Assembly (NCBI GenBank): GCA_036307825.1
Contig: JAXJWW010000042.1
Span: 1-64,000 of the forward strand
DNA from: RGIG9060 sp036307825
GTDB lineage: Bacteria; Spirochaetota; Spirochaetia; Treponematales; Treponemataceae
Length of the DNA stretch: 64,000 bases
Direction: 5' to 3'
In this document: piece after piece, positions 33,761-42,161 of the stretch
Numbering within the stretch: position 1 is the stretch's first letter
How the letters are laid out: every line of letters begins with the position of its first letter
Notes under the pieces: model-generated
What the model was told of the DNA's origin: nothing
The model's database searches: none
Seen by the model: the letters and a program-made list of their open reading frames with translations, nothing else
Program-made: the position numbers and the translations under genes

Positions 33761-34375
33761 ATGAATGATATTTTTTCTGGTATAAAAGATTTAAATTTAC
33801 AAAAGCAACTTTCTTTTATTGTGGAAGTTGATAAAATTAAGAACATTATGCGACGCACTTTATTGATTGATGGAAGTCGTAGAGAAAATGATGCTGAACA
33901 TTCTTGGCATTTGGCGATTATGGCTATGCTTTTAACTGAGTATGCCGAAGATAAAAATTTTACTTTGGATAAAGTTATTAAAATGGTGATTGTTCACGAT
34001 TTAGTTGAAATTTATGCTGGAGATACTTTTGCTTTTGATATACAAGGTAATTTAGAAAAAGAAGAAAAAGAAAAAAAAGCAGCTGATAAATTGTTTGGGC
34101 AATTACCAGAAAATCAAGGAAAACATTTAAGAAAACTCTGGGAAGAATTTGATGAAGCTAAAACACCAGATGCTCGATATGCTGCGGCCTTAGATAGATT
34201 ACAGCCTTTTATTCATAACTTATGCACAGAAGGTCATACTTGGGTTTTAGCAAAGGTTACAAAAGAACAAGTTTATAAACGAAGTGGCTTGTCTATGGAA
34301 GTTTTACCTGCTTTAAAACCTTGGATGGAAGAGCAAATAGAATTTGCTATAAAAAAAGGTTGGATAGTAGAGTAG
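33761..34375 (+). CDS. HD-domain hydrolase (YfbR/5'-deoxynucleotidase-like)
   Basis: A 204-aa HD-domain phosphohydrolase. The metal ligands are H in ENDAEHSWHLAIMA, HD in MVIVHDLVEIYAGD and D in AAALDRLQPFIHN, the order H...HD...D. The family includes 5'-deoxynucleotidase YfbR and many uncharacterised HD_3 proteins. It probably removes a nucleotide phosphate. It is single, with no clear partner, and the type I toxin locus follows it. Confidence 0.85.
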   Translation: MNDIFSGIKDLNLQKQLSFIVEVDKIKNIMRRTLLIDGSRRENDAEHSWHLAIMAMLLTEYAEDKNFTLDKVIKMVIVHDLVEIYAGDTFAFDIQGNLEKEEKEKKAADKLFGQLPENQGKHLRKLWEEFDEAKTPDARYAAALDRLQPFIHNLCTEGHTWVLAKVTKEQVYKRSGLSMEVLPALKPWMEEQIEFAIKKGWIVE

Positions 34376-34408
34376 TTTTGATTCATTGTAAAGTATTATT
34401 ATTTTTGC

Positions 34409-34437
34409 TTGAAAAAAAGAAAAAGTAGTAGTATAGT
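34409..34437 (+). promoter_or_regulatory. Promoter of the antisense RNA in the type I TA candidate
   Basis: TTGAAA (34409-34414), a 17-base spacer and TATAGT (34432-34437) predict a + strand start near 34444, exactly at the left inverted-repeat arm. Confidence 0.6.
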
Positions 34438-34443
34438 AAAATA

Positions 34444-34535
34444 ATGGAAGTGCCAAAATTCATTTGGTCATCTCCACATTTTCTAGCAAAAAGCCGTCAA
34501 CAGTGTGCAAGACTATGGCGGCTTTTATTTTTTTT
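34444..34535 (+). ncRNA. Candidate antisense RNA antitoxin
   Basis: An RNA of about 92 bases would run from 34444 to the T run after the stem-loop 34489-34526. Its last 45 bases are complementary to the 3' end of the toxin mRNA. Its first 18 bases repeat, nearly exactly, the first bases predicted for the toxin mRNA. This is the layout expected of a convergent type I antitoxin with a shared terminator, as in the Fst and TxpA/RatA loci. It is a prediction from sequence alone. Confidence 0.55.
34489..34526. terminator. Shared bidirectional terminator of the type I TA candidate
   Basis: AAAAGCCG and CGGCTTTT arms enclose a 22-base loop. Eight T follow on the + strand and five on the - strand. 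It lies between the converging toxin and antisense genes. Confidence 0.7.
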
Positions 34536-34635
34536 ACTCTTTATCTTTCTTTTTTAGGAAAGAGAGCAATGCTATAACTGTACTGGTTAAGGTTGCAATA
34601 CAAGTTAGTAAAGCAATAACCAATTCTATAGTCAT
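34534..34635 (-). CDS. Probable type I toxin, 33-aa membrane peptide
   Basis: This small gene encodes 33 residues starting MTIELVIALLTC. One hydrophobic helix fills most of the chain (about residues 3-25) and the tail is basic and charged (FLKKKDKE). This matches Fst-, TxpA- and holin-like type I toxin peptides in size and shape, though not in clear sequence. A very strong AGGGAGG lies seven bases ahead of the ATG. A hairpin (TCAGCA...TGCTGA, 34660-34674) lies just upstream and could restrict ribosome entry. A promoter at 34725-34752 and a shared terminator complete the unit. Confidence 0.65.
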   Translation of the reverse strand: MTIELVIALLTCIATLTSTVIALLSFLKKKDKE

Positions 34636-34724
34636 AGATAAGCCTCCCTAGTCATTATTTCAGCATAGTGCTGATAGAGTTCGGGAAACGAGCCGCCTGA
34701 ATTTTAGGCACTTCCAATAATCAA

Positions 34725-34752
34725 TTATATATAAACACTTGTATTTTGTAAA
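34725..34752 (-). promoter_or_regulatory. Promoter of the predicted toxin mRNA
   Basis: On the minus strand TTTACA (about 34747-34752), a spacer of 16-17 bases and a perfect TATAAT (34725-34730) predict a start near 34718, at the right inverted-repeat arm. Confidence 0.65.
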
Positions 34753-34832
34753 GTGATAATTTAAGAGATGTTATATAACAAAGAATTGCATTTATATAAT
34801 ACTTTAAGTTTTTATCAATTTATTAATAAAAA

Positions 34833-34880
34833 AAACTGCCTAGTTTAGAACATGTATTTTGTTTCAAAACTAGACAGTTT
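34833..34880 (-). terminator. Terminator after the amylase gene and remnant
   Basis: A 14-bp stem (AAACTGCCTAGTTT with AAACTAGACAGTTT, one mismatch) is followed on the minus strand by a T8 run. Confidence 0.75.
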
Positions 34881-34905
34881 ACTAAAATCAATAAAGATTT
34901 ATTAA

Positions 34906-34950
34906 TTATTCAATTACATTGAAAACGGCACTTTCTCCAGGTTTTAGAAC
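34906..34950 (-). pseudogene. Remnant 3' end of a second amylase gene
   Basis: Just past the amylase stop, a second copy of its last codons reads VLKPGESAVFNVIE then a stop. Over 39 aligned bases (34909-34947 against 34974-35012) only three differ. Two are synonymous third-base changes and one turns Glu into Lys, a pattern of coding divergence rather than a fresh slippage copy. It looks like the tail of a lost tandem paralog. Confidence 0.65.
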
Positions 34951-34967
34951 CTGATATATTTTCAAAA

Positions 34968-36713
34968 TCAAAGTTCAATTACATTGAAAACAGCGCTTTC
35001 TCCAGGTTCTAGTACAATTGAAGTAAGTTTTTCGTCAGAAGCTGTTTTTCCAGGTACTGATGACCACAATAAAGTTGCAGTAACATTTGCTGGAACGGCA
35101 CGAGTTTCTTGAATATCACTTGTGCTGTGAACAACAAAAACAGTTTCTTTTGTTCCATCTGCTTTTTCAAGTTCTCGGAAGAAGGACATCATTGCAGCTC
35201 CTCCGTATCCTGGCCAAGTTGATGCTTTATATTTTCCTTTTCGGATAGCTTCGCTAGAGGCTCTTAAAGCAGAAAGATTTCTGTAGTGATTTAACAATGA
35301 ATTAGGATCAGAAGATTGTTCTTCAACAGATGGTGTAAATTTGTTTTGTTCTCTAACCATCTGATTTTTGTTTTGCCATTTTGGAGAAAGTTTTCTATCC
35401 TTTGTCCAAATCATTGAATCACGACGGCTAATATCATTGTTGGCATAGCGAATACCTGTAATACCAATTTCTTCACCGTAGTAAACCCATGGAAGACCTG
35501 GTAATGTGTGATATAAACTTGCGGCAGTTTTTGCTCTTGTTAAAGCAAGTTTTTTTGCTTGTACAGTTTCGATAGGATCTTCTGGTGAAATTCCAAGACC
35601 ATCTGTAGCATTTACACCGCATTTTGAAAGAATAACAGAGATAGAACGATCCATATCGTGATTACTTAAAAGATATGAAGGAACAAAATCATCATATTTT
35701 GTAAGACCATCAACATTTCGTTTAAGAGTTTTCAAAAGTGATGCAGTTGAACCACTTCCTACACTTGCAGCCAAAATATCTTCAGTTGCAAAATCCCAAA
35801 GAGAATCAAATCCAGGTGCATAAGGGCCAATTGATGGAATTTGTTTATTTAAAACTTCACCAATAAAGAATACATTAGGTTTTATCTTTCGAGCAGCATT
35901 TCTTAATTCAACCCAGAAATCTTTATTAAGGGACATATTTGCTGTTCCATTAGGTAATTCATTCTGATCAAAAATATGTTTTGCAGCATCAAATCTGAAT
36001 CCGGCAACACCTTTTTCTAACCAGAATTTCATGATTTTTACAAATTCTTTTTTTACAGCAGGATTTGCACAGTTTAAGTCTGGCATTGTTGGACTGAATG
36101 CACCAAAATATTCAATTTTACCATTTTCACCATAAGCTGGATGGAAAGTTCCCATTCCTCCATTTCCATAATTGATAGAAGCATCTTTGTGAATATAATA
36201 ATTGTTATATTTTGAAGCTGGATCAGCTAGCATTGCTTCAAACCAAGGATGTGAAGTTGATGAGTGATTAAAAACTAAGTCCAAAATAACTTTGATATTT
36301 CTGTTTGCACATTCAAGGATAAGTTGTTCAAAATCTGCCATTGTTCCATATTGTGGATTTACAGCCATATAATCTTTTACATCATATCCGTGATAAGATG
36401 CAGCTGGATGAATTGGAGAAAGCCATAAAAGTTCTACACCTAAGTCAGTTGTTGTTTCTGGATTTCCATCGTTTAGATAATCAAGTTTACTGATAAGTCC
36501 TTGGAAATCTCCAAAACCGTCTCCGTCAGAGTCAGCAAATGAATAAACCAAAACTTGATAAGCAGGTCCTTTCATATTGAGCCACCATTGAGGTTCTCCT
36601 TTTGTGGCGTCAGGTACATTTGAAACTTTTGAACTTCCATCAGAAGTACAACCGATAAAAAGCACTAATGAAAGAATTAACATGCTTGATATCAAAAAAT
36701 TCTTTAATTTCAT
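34968..36713 (-). CDS. GH13 alpha-amylase family lipoprotein
   Basis: A 581-aa lipoprotein (lipobox LFIGC after MKLKNFLISSMLILSLV). The barrel carries the GH13 motifs: DLVFNHSSTSHPWF (region I), GFRFDAAKHI with the nucleophile Asp (region II), FFIGEVLN with the acid Glu (region III) and LLSNHDMDRS with the third Asp (region IV). It probably hydrolyses starch or malto-oligosaccharides at the cell surface. It ends in a small beta domain (EPGESAVFNVIEL). A PTS IIC gene lies upstream on the same strand, and a 3' duplicate lies downstream. Confidence 0.9.
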   Translation of the reverse strand: MKLKNFLISSMLILSLVLFIGCTSDGSSKVSNVPDATKGEPQWWLNMKGPAYQVLVYSFADSDGDGFGDFQGLISKLDYLNDGNPETTTDLGVELLWLSPIHPAASYHGYDVKDYMAVNPQYGTMADFEQLILECANRNIKVILDLVFNHSSTSHPWFEAMLADPASKYNNYYIHKDASINYGNGGMGTFHPAYGENGKIEYFGAFSPTMPDLNCANPAVKKEFVKIMKFWLEKGVAGFRFDAAKHIFDQNELPNGTANMSLNKDFWVELRNAARKIKPNVFFIGEVLNKQIPSIGPYAPGFDSLWDFATEDILAASVGSGSTASLLKTLKRNVDGLTKYDDFVPSYLLSNHDMDRSISVILSKCGVNATDGLGISPEDPIETVQAKKLALTRAKTAASLYHTLPGLPWVYYGEEIGITGIRYANNDISRRDSMIWTKDRKLSPKWQNKNQMVREQNKFTPSVEEQSSDPNSLLNHYRNLSALRASSEAIRKGKYKASTWPGYGGAAMMSFFRELEKADGTKETVFVVHSTSDIQETRAVPANVTATLLWSSVPGKTASDEKLTSIVLEPGESAVFNVIEL

Positions 36714-36846
36714 GTGTTTTCCTTATAAAAAAATTGAAATGCCATACAGACATTATGTATATTATATCATAGGTTTAGATATAAAAAAAGATGTTACTTA
36801 AACCAATTTAGTTCAAATAACATCCTTGTAAAATAAAAAGAAAATT

Positions 36847-37956
36847 TTAGTTTTCTAATTTCATGTCGCCGTCTTTTATCCAGCCTTTTTTGTGCATGAA
36901 AAAGTAAATTCCGTAAGAGAGAATTGCTGGTAAAATTATATAGACAACTAACATTTTAATAATAATTGAAAATCCACCTTCATTTGGAATCATTGCTTGA
37001 TAGGTTAAAAGAGGACCAACAAGACCAGATGTTCCCATTCCACTTCCAGCTGGAAGATTTTGCATTTTTAATAAAACTGTTGAAATTGGACCTGTGATTA
37101 CACTTGCTAAAGTTGGTGGAATCCATATAAGAGGATTTTTTACGATATTTGGAACTTGCAACATTGATGTTCCAAGACCTTGTGCAAAAAATCCATTCAA
37201 GCCATTATCTTTCCAGCTGATAACTGCAAAACCAATCATTTGTGCACAACAACCAGCTGTTGCCGCTCCTCCAGCTAAACCACTTAGACCAAGAATTATA
37301 GCTATTGCGGCAGAACTTATTGGCAATGTTAAAATCATTCCCATTGTTACACTTAAAACAATTCCCATCCAGAAAGGTTGTAATTCTGTTGCTTTTCGGA
37401 TACCTTCTCCAAGCCAAGTCGCTCCAGCTGATAAAATTGGTCCAAAGACTACTGCTGCCAAACAACCAACTAAAATAGTAACTGCAGGAGTAACAATAAT
37501 ATCAACTTTTGTTTTTCCAGAAACTAATCTTCCAACTTCTGCACCAGCGAGGGCTGCAACTAAGGCTCCAAGAGGATCTCCTGGTCCAGAAAGTAAAATT
37601 GCTCCACTACTTGTAACAAGGGATCCAGAAATAAATCCTGTAGCATAAGCACCAACTGTACCCGTTAAAATACTTGCGTACAAAACAAGTTTTGGAACTC
37701 CAAGAGCATTTGCAACACCAGCAGCAATTCCAGCACCTGTTAGAACTGTAAGAATTTGTCCAATCTTTACAAAGAATTGCCCGATAGAATTTAAAACAAC
37801 TAAATGTGTTGCTGGATTTTCAACTGTTGCATCAATTACCGGAAAAAAAGAACCTATTTGTTTAATAATAAGTCCAATAATCAAAGTTGAAAACAAACCT
37901 AATGCCATTCCACTAAGAGCATCTACAAAGTAACGTTTTAACCACTTATTTTTCAT
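36847..37956 (-). CDS. PTS system IIC-family membrane transporter (PTS_EIIC_2 type)
   Basis: A polytopic protein of about 369 aa, very rich in glycine, alanine and hydrophobic residues (YATGFISGSLVTSSGAILLSGPGDPLGAL, LGLSGLAGGAATAGCCAQMIG). The pattern fits the stand-alone PTS_EIIC_2 family, which lacks the IIA and IIB phosphotransfer domains, so the actual substrate and energy source are uncertain. The ATG at 37956 has GGAGG seven bases upstream and is preferred to a start 21 bases earlier. Confidence 0.75.
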   Translation of the reverse strand: MKNKWLKRYFVDALSGMALGLFSTLIIGLIIKQIGSFFPVIDATVENPATHLVVLNSIGQFFVKIGQILTVLTGAGIAAGVANALGVPKLVLYASILTGTVGAYATGFISGSLVTSSGAILLSGPGDPLGALVAALAGAEVGRLVSGKTKVDIIVTPAVTILVGCLAAVVFGPILSAGATWLGEGIRKATELQPFWMGIVLSVTMGMILTLPISSAAIAIILGLSGLAGGAATAGCCAQMIGFAVISWKDNGLNGFFAQGLGTSMLQVPNIVKNPLIWIPPTLASVITGPISTVLLKMQNLPAGSGMGTSGLVGPLLTYQAMIPNEGGFSIIIKMLVVYIILPAILSYGIYFFMHKKGWIKDGDMKLEN

Positions 37957-38024
37957 ATCGCCTCCATTAAAAGTCAAAGAATTTAAAGTGTTAAAACTAT
38001 TATATAAAATAATAAATAAAAATT

Positions 38025-39134
38025 CTATTCTTCATCAGAAAGGGATGTTTCTGTTTCATTATTTGAAAGAATATCTAAAATAGTAAAGAAAAAGATAATT
38101 ACAATAGGGCCAAGTAATAATCCGTTAACACCAAAAAGTTGTATTCCTCCTAAAATTGCAAAGAAAATAATTAAAGGATGAACTTTGATTCTTTCTTTTA
38201 AAAAGAATGGGCGCAAAAAGTTATCTAAAAAGCTTATTGTTATTGCAGATAAAATTAAAAATAAAATTCCTTTCCAGATTGGACCTGTAAAACACATAAT
38301 TAATCCAATTGGAGCCCAAATAATTGCTGCTCCGAAAAGAGGTATAAAGGAAGCAAACATTAATAGAACAGAAAATAATATAGCTCCTTCTACTCTGAAA
38401 ATTAACATTAAGATAAAGGCAACAAACCCTTGGTATAAAGCAACAAGAATATATCCTGAAAATAAACCTCGAATAACTTGAATAAATTTTTCCATAATAC
38501 GAGTTACATGAACAGGTTTTATAGGAATTGCTTTTGCTAACAAGGAAGCAAGATATGGTCCGTCAAGATAAAAAAAGTATAGAATAAAAATTGAAAATGC
38601 CAAAGAAACTAAAAAGCTTCCTGTTCCACTGATAAATGTTCTGCTGAAATAAAATAATTTGCTACTGTAGTTTTGAATGAGGTTTATAATTTGTTCTCTT
38701 AAATCAAAATTTTCTAGCCAATTTAATGCAATTTCATTTGATTGTAAAAATTCTTTTATCCAAATTACGATATCAGCATCGGTAAAAAAGTTTGGATTTT
38801 CTTTAATAAATTTTTCTGCGTCTTCCAAAAAAGAAATTAATTGACTTATAAGTTGTGAGCCTAGAAGGAAAGCTAATCCTGCGATAACTAAAATTGTTCC
38901 TACTGCAAAACTTCCACTTAAAAGAACTCTTTTAATTTTAAATCCTTTTTTGTTAGGATTTAAATGACTTGATATTTTTCTATATAAAGGACTGACTAAA
39001 ATATATAAAAGTGATGACCATAAAATTACAGAAAAAAACGGTTTTAAGATTGCTATTACTGCAACAAGTAAAAGTGCAAAAAGAGCGAATAAAAAAAGAT
39101 TTTGAAAGTTTGTTTTATCAGTGTTAATTTCCAT
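38025..39134 (-). CDS. AI-2E family transporter (PerM-like)
   Basis: A 369-aa membrane protein of the AI-2 exporter family (PF01594). The first helices FALFALLLVAVIAILKPFFSVILWSSLLYILVSPLY and the late block FASFIPLFGAAIIWAPIGLIM ... FLDNFLRPFFLKERIKVHPLIIFFAILGGIQLFGVNGLLLGPI are diagnostic. Family members are exporters or permeases whose substrates are mostly unknown. It is divergent from the M15 peptidase gene. Confidence 0.88.
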   Translation of the reverse strand: MEINTDKTNFQNLFLFALFALLLVAVIAILKPFFSVILWSSLLYILVSPLYRKISSHLNPNKKGFKIKRVLLSGSFAVGTILVIAGLAFLLGSQLISQLISFLEDAEKFIKENPNFFTDADIVIWIKEFLQSNEIALNWLENFDLREQIINLIQNYSSKLFYFSRTFISGTGSFLVSLAFSIFILYFFYLDGPYLASLLAKAIPIKPVHVTRIMEKFIQVIRGLFSGYILVALYQGFVAFILMLIFRVEGAILFSVLLMFASFIPLFGAAIIWAPIGLIMCFTGPIWKGILFLILSAITISFLDNFLRPFFLKERIKVHPLIIFFAILGGIQLFGVNGLLLGPIVIIFFFTILDILSNNETETSLSDEE

Positions 39135-39192
39135 AAATATAAATTATACAAAAACTTGCCAAATATACAAGAAAATTTTACAATATACAACG

Positions 39193-40125
39193 ATGTTTTT
39201 TAAAAGAATTATTTTTACATTTACTTTTCTTTTTTTTATACAAGATGGTTTTTCTCAAAAGTTATTTTTTGATTCAAAAGAATTTGATTCAAAGCTTTTT
39301 GGTAATTTTGTTAAATCGATAGAATTTTCCTACCCAGATAATTTTGTTAAATTTGGATTTGATTCAAGTGAACAACTTTGGTTTGTAGATTTAAAAAATG
39401 ATGATATAAAAAAATCAGAAGAAAAAATAAAACGGTTTTTTTACAAAAATGCAAGAGTTTTATCAAAAGAAAATTTGCAGGAATGGAAGAATTATAATCC
39501 ACTATTTTCAGAATTTTATCCAAAAGAAATTCCTAATCCAGAAAAATTTTCAGAATTTAAAATAAATTTATTAAAAGTTATTAGCTCTTCAGAAAATAGA
39601 GATGAATATAAACCAAGTTGCTTAATTTTACTTCAAAATTTTTTATACAAGGCAAGTACACCAAAAGAAATTGAACCTCAAATTGTAACTATAGAATTTT
39701 TGGATTGGAAGGTGAGAGTTCACAAAAAAATTGTTGAACCCTTAATGAATATTGATAAAAAAATTAGAAAACTTGCTTTGACAAATAAGGAAGTTGATAA
39801 ATTTTTGAAAATGCCAACTGTAATTACTGGATATAATTGGCGAGAAGTTCGGGATAATGATAATCGTTCTTCACATAGTTGGGGAATAAGTATTGATATT
39901 GTACCAAAAAGATATGGTTCAAAGCAAATTTATTGGAAGTGGACACAAGATTTTTATAACGAAGGCTGGATTACTTATCCCATAAAAAAAAGATGGATGC
40001 CACCAGAAGAAGTGATATCCATCTTTGAATCAGAAGGTTTTATTTGGGGCGGAAAGTGGGATATCTGGGATAATATGCATTTTGAATATCACCCAGAAAT
40101 CTTACATCTTTCAACTCTTAATTAA
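39193..40125 (+). CDS. M15-family D-Ala-D-Ala carboxypeptidase-like protein
   Basis: A protein of about 310 aa with signal peptide (FKRIIFTFTFLFFIQDGFSQ). The C-terminal third is an M15 metallopeptidase: SSHSWGISIDIVP gives the first His and Asp ligands and WDNMHFEYHPE the last His. Such enzymes trim peptidoglycan stems. The first 180 residues have no recognised domain. The start is set at 39193 because the signal peptide begins there; upstream in-frame codons overlap the divergent gene. It converges with the acyl-CoA ligase gene with 8 bases of overlap. Confidence 0.8.
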   Translation: MFFKRIIFTFTFLFFIQDGFSQKLFFDSKEFDSKLFGNFVKSIEFSYPDNFVKFGFDSSEQLWFVDLKNDDIKKSEEKIKRFFYKNARVLSKENLQEWKNYNPLFSEFYPKEIPNPEKFSEFKINLLKVISSSENRDEYKPSCLILLQNFLYKASTPKEIEPQIVTIEFLDWKVRVHKKIVEPLMNIDKKIRKLALTNKEVDKFLKMPTVITGYNWREVRDNDNRSSHSWGISIDIVPKRYGSKQIYWKWTQDFYNEGWITYPIKKRWMPPEEVISIFESEGFIWGGKWDIWDNMHFEYHPEILHLSTLN

Positions 40126-42025
40126 ACATTGATTTTATTTCTTTTTCGTAAATGTCATTTAGACGATAACGCATAATTTCTTGTTTTGCAGAAAGTTCAA
40201 CACCAACTTCAAAATTCTTTGGAAGAAGAACAAATCTAGAAATGCGTTCAAACATCTTAAATCCATTTTTTGAATTTACAGCATTTTGAATTTCTGTTTC
40301 AAAAAGTTTTTGAATTTCAGCATTTTTAAGTAAATCTTCATATTTTGAATATGAAATTGAATTTTCTTTTGCAAAGGCTACAACTTCTTCTTGGACAGGT
40401 ACAATTAAAACACCAAGATATCGTTCATCTTGTCCAACAACTACAGATTGAGCAACATATCTTGATTCATTAATTTTCATTTCGATAGGAAGAGGTTCAA
40501 CATTTTCGCCACCACGAAGAACGATTGTATCTTTTTTGCGTCCTCTAAGAACAATTTCGTTATTTACAGTTAACATACCGATATCACCTGTAGAGAACCA
40601 ACCGTCTTTGTCTATAACTTTTGCTGTTAGGTCATCTCGTTTGTAGTATCCTCTCATAACGATTCCACCACGAACTTGAACTTCACCTTTTTTTCCTGCA
40701 GGAAGAATATTTCCGTTATCATCAACAATGCGAACTTCAACATTACGGATAGGGGAACCAACTGTACCAAAAACAGGTTTATACATTGGGCGAACACCAA
40801 TAACAGGTGCTGTTTCAGTTAAGCCGTATCCTTCAACAAGGTTTACACCAACAGTCCAGAAGAAGTTATCAATTGCTGGAGGTAATGCTCCACCACCAGA
40901 AACTCCGCCTTTAAATGCATTTCCAAGTTTTGCTCGGATTTTACTGAAGACAAGTTTACTTCCTAAAAGTTTTACAGGGTAAAGAAGTAACCATGGAATA
41001 AAAAATGCTAACCAAATAAAAAAGATATGGTCGTTTCCAAAACGAGCTGTTTTTCTGAACATTTTTCTATCCATTTTAGAGTGTAAATTTCCAACAGCAA
41101 CAAAAAAGCGGAATAATGCGTAAGTGATTCCACCTGTTTTTCGCATTGTTCTGTAAATTCCATCGTAAATTGCTTCAAAAACTCGTGGAACGGCTGGAAT
41201 AATTTGTGGATTTAATTTTACAAAATCAGCAAGGAGGATACTTCCGATTGGTTTTGAATAACAAACTGCAGCTCCTTGATTGAGCATAATGTATTCACAA
41301 AGCCTTTCAAATGCGTGCCAAATAGGAAGAACACAAATTGCTTTATCACCTGGAACAAGGGGGATTCTTTCTCTTAATTCATCAAATTGAACAATAAAGT
41401 TTCTGTGTTCAAGCATAACACCTTTTGGTTCACCAGTTGTTCCTGAAGTAAAAATGATACAAGCTAAATCAGTTTCTTTTCCTTTTTCAAGTTCTTCTTC
41501 AACTTTATTAGGATTTGAATTTCTGTAAACTTTTCCTTTTTCAAGAATTTCATCATATTTAAAAAGTTCAATTCCAGTTTGTTTAACAATTTCTAAAGCA
41601 GATTCTGAAGGTTCATCAAAAATGATAAATTGTTTTAATGTAGGAATCTGATCTTTTAAGTTAGCAATTTTTATTACTTGAGTTGAATTTTCTGCAATAA
41701 CAGTTTTACAATCTGCAAAAGAAAGGATGTAAGCTAAATCTTTTTCTGTTGCATCACAACCACGAGGAACATCAATAGCTCCGATAGCCATAATTCCCAT
41801 ATCAGATTGTTGCCATTCTTTACGATTATCTGCAATTAGACCAATATGATCTTCTCTTTGAACACCGATAGATAAAAGTCCTGCTCCAAAATCTAAAGAA
41901 GTTTGATAAAGCTCTTTATAAGAAATTTGTAGAAAATCACTTTTTCCATTTTTGTAGTATTGTGCAGATACATCTGGATGAAGTTCTGCTCTTTCTTTTA
42001 ACATTTGAGGTAATGTCTTGTACAT
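40118..42025 (-). CDS. Long-chain acyl-CoA synthetase (AMP-binding)
   Basis: A 635-aa ANL-superfamily ligase. The phosphate loop is IIFTSGTTGEPKGVMLEH, followed by EGYGLTETAPVIGVRP, DGWFSTGDIG and KDTIVLRGGENVEPLPIE with the catalytic Lys region. It activates fatty acids to acyl-AMP and acyl-CoA. An insertion of about 60 residues with hydrophobic helices (IFFIWLAFFIPWLLLYPVKLL) is typical of membrane-associated FadD-like enzymes. Spirochaetes need exogenous fatty acids, which fits. Confidence 0.9.
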   Translation of the reverse strand: MYKTLPQMLKERAELHPDVSAQYYKNGKSDFLQISYKELYQTSLDFGAGLLSIGVQREDHIGLIADNRKEWQQSDMGIMAIGAIDVPRGCDATEKDLAYILSFADCKTVIAENSTQVIKIANLKDQIPTLKQFIIFDEPSESALEIVKQTGIELFKYDEILEKGKVYRNSNPNKVEEELEKGKETDLACIIFTSGTTGEPKGVMLEHRNFIVQFDELRERIPLVPGDKAICVLPIWHAFERLCEYIMLNQGAAVCYSKPIGSILLADFVKLNPQIIPAVPRVFEAIYDGIYRTMRKTGGITYALFRFFVAVGNLHSKMDRKMFRKTARFGNDHIFFIWLAFFIPWLLLYPVKLLGSKLVFSKIRAKLGNAFKGGVSGGGALPPAIDNFFWTVGVNLVEGYGLTETAPVIGVRPMYKPVFGTVGSPIRNVEVRIVDDNGNILPAGKKGEVQVRGGIVMRGYYKRDDLTAKVIDKDGWFSTGDIGMLTVNNEIVLRGRKKDTIVLRGGENVEPLPIEMKINESRYVAQSVVVGQDERYLGVLIVPVQEEVVAFAKENSISYSKYEDLLKNAEIQKLFETEIQNAVNSKNGFKMFERISRFVLLPKNFEVGVELSAKQEIMRYRLNDIYEKEIKSMFN

Positions 42026-42161
42026 AAAAAAACTCCAAATAAAGAAATTAACAAATTGACATCCAATGAGATATTGTCAATTGTAGAAATATTATACAAT
42101 TTAAACAACTTATTTGCAACCAATTACATATTTTATGTGTCTAATAATGTTAAAATTTGAG

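Larger units (their letters stand above)
34445..34717. repeat. Inverted repeat bounding the type I TA candidate
   Basis: TGGAAGTGCCAAAATTCA (34445-34462) and its near-exact inverse (34699-34717, one extra base) sit at the predicted 5' ends of the two opposing transcripts. Both RNAs would therefore begin with almost the same sequence. Confidence 0.8.
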
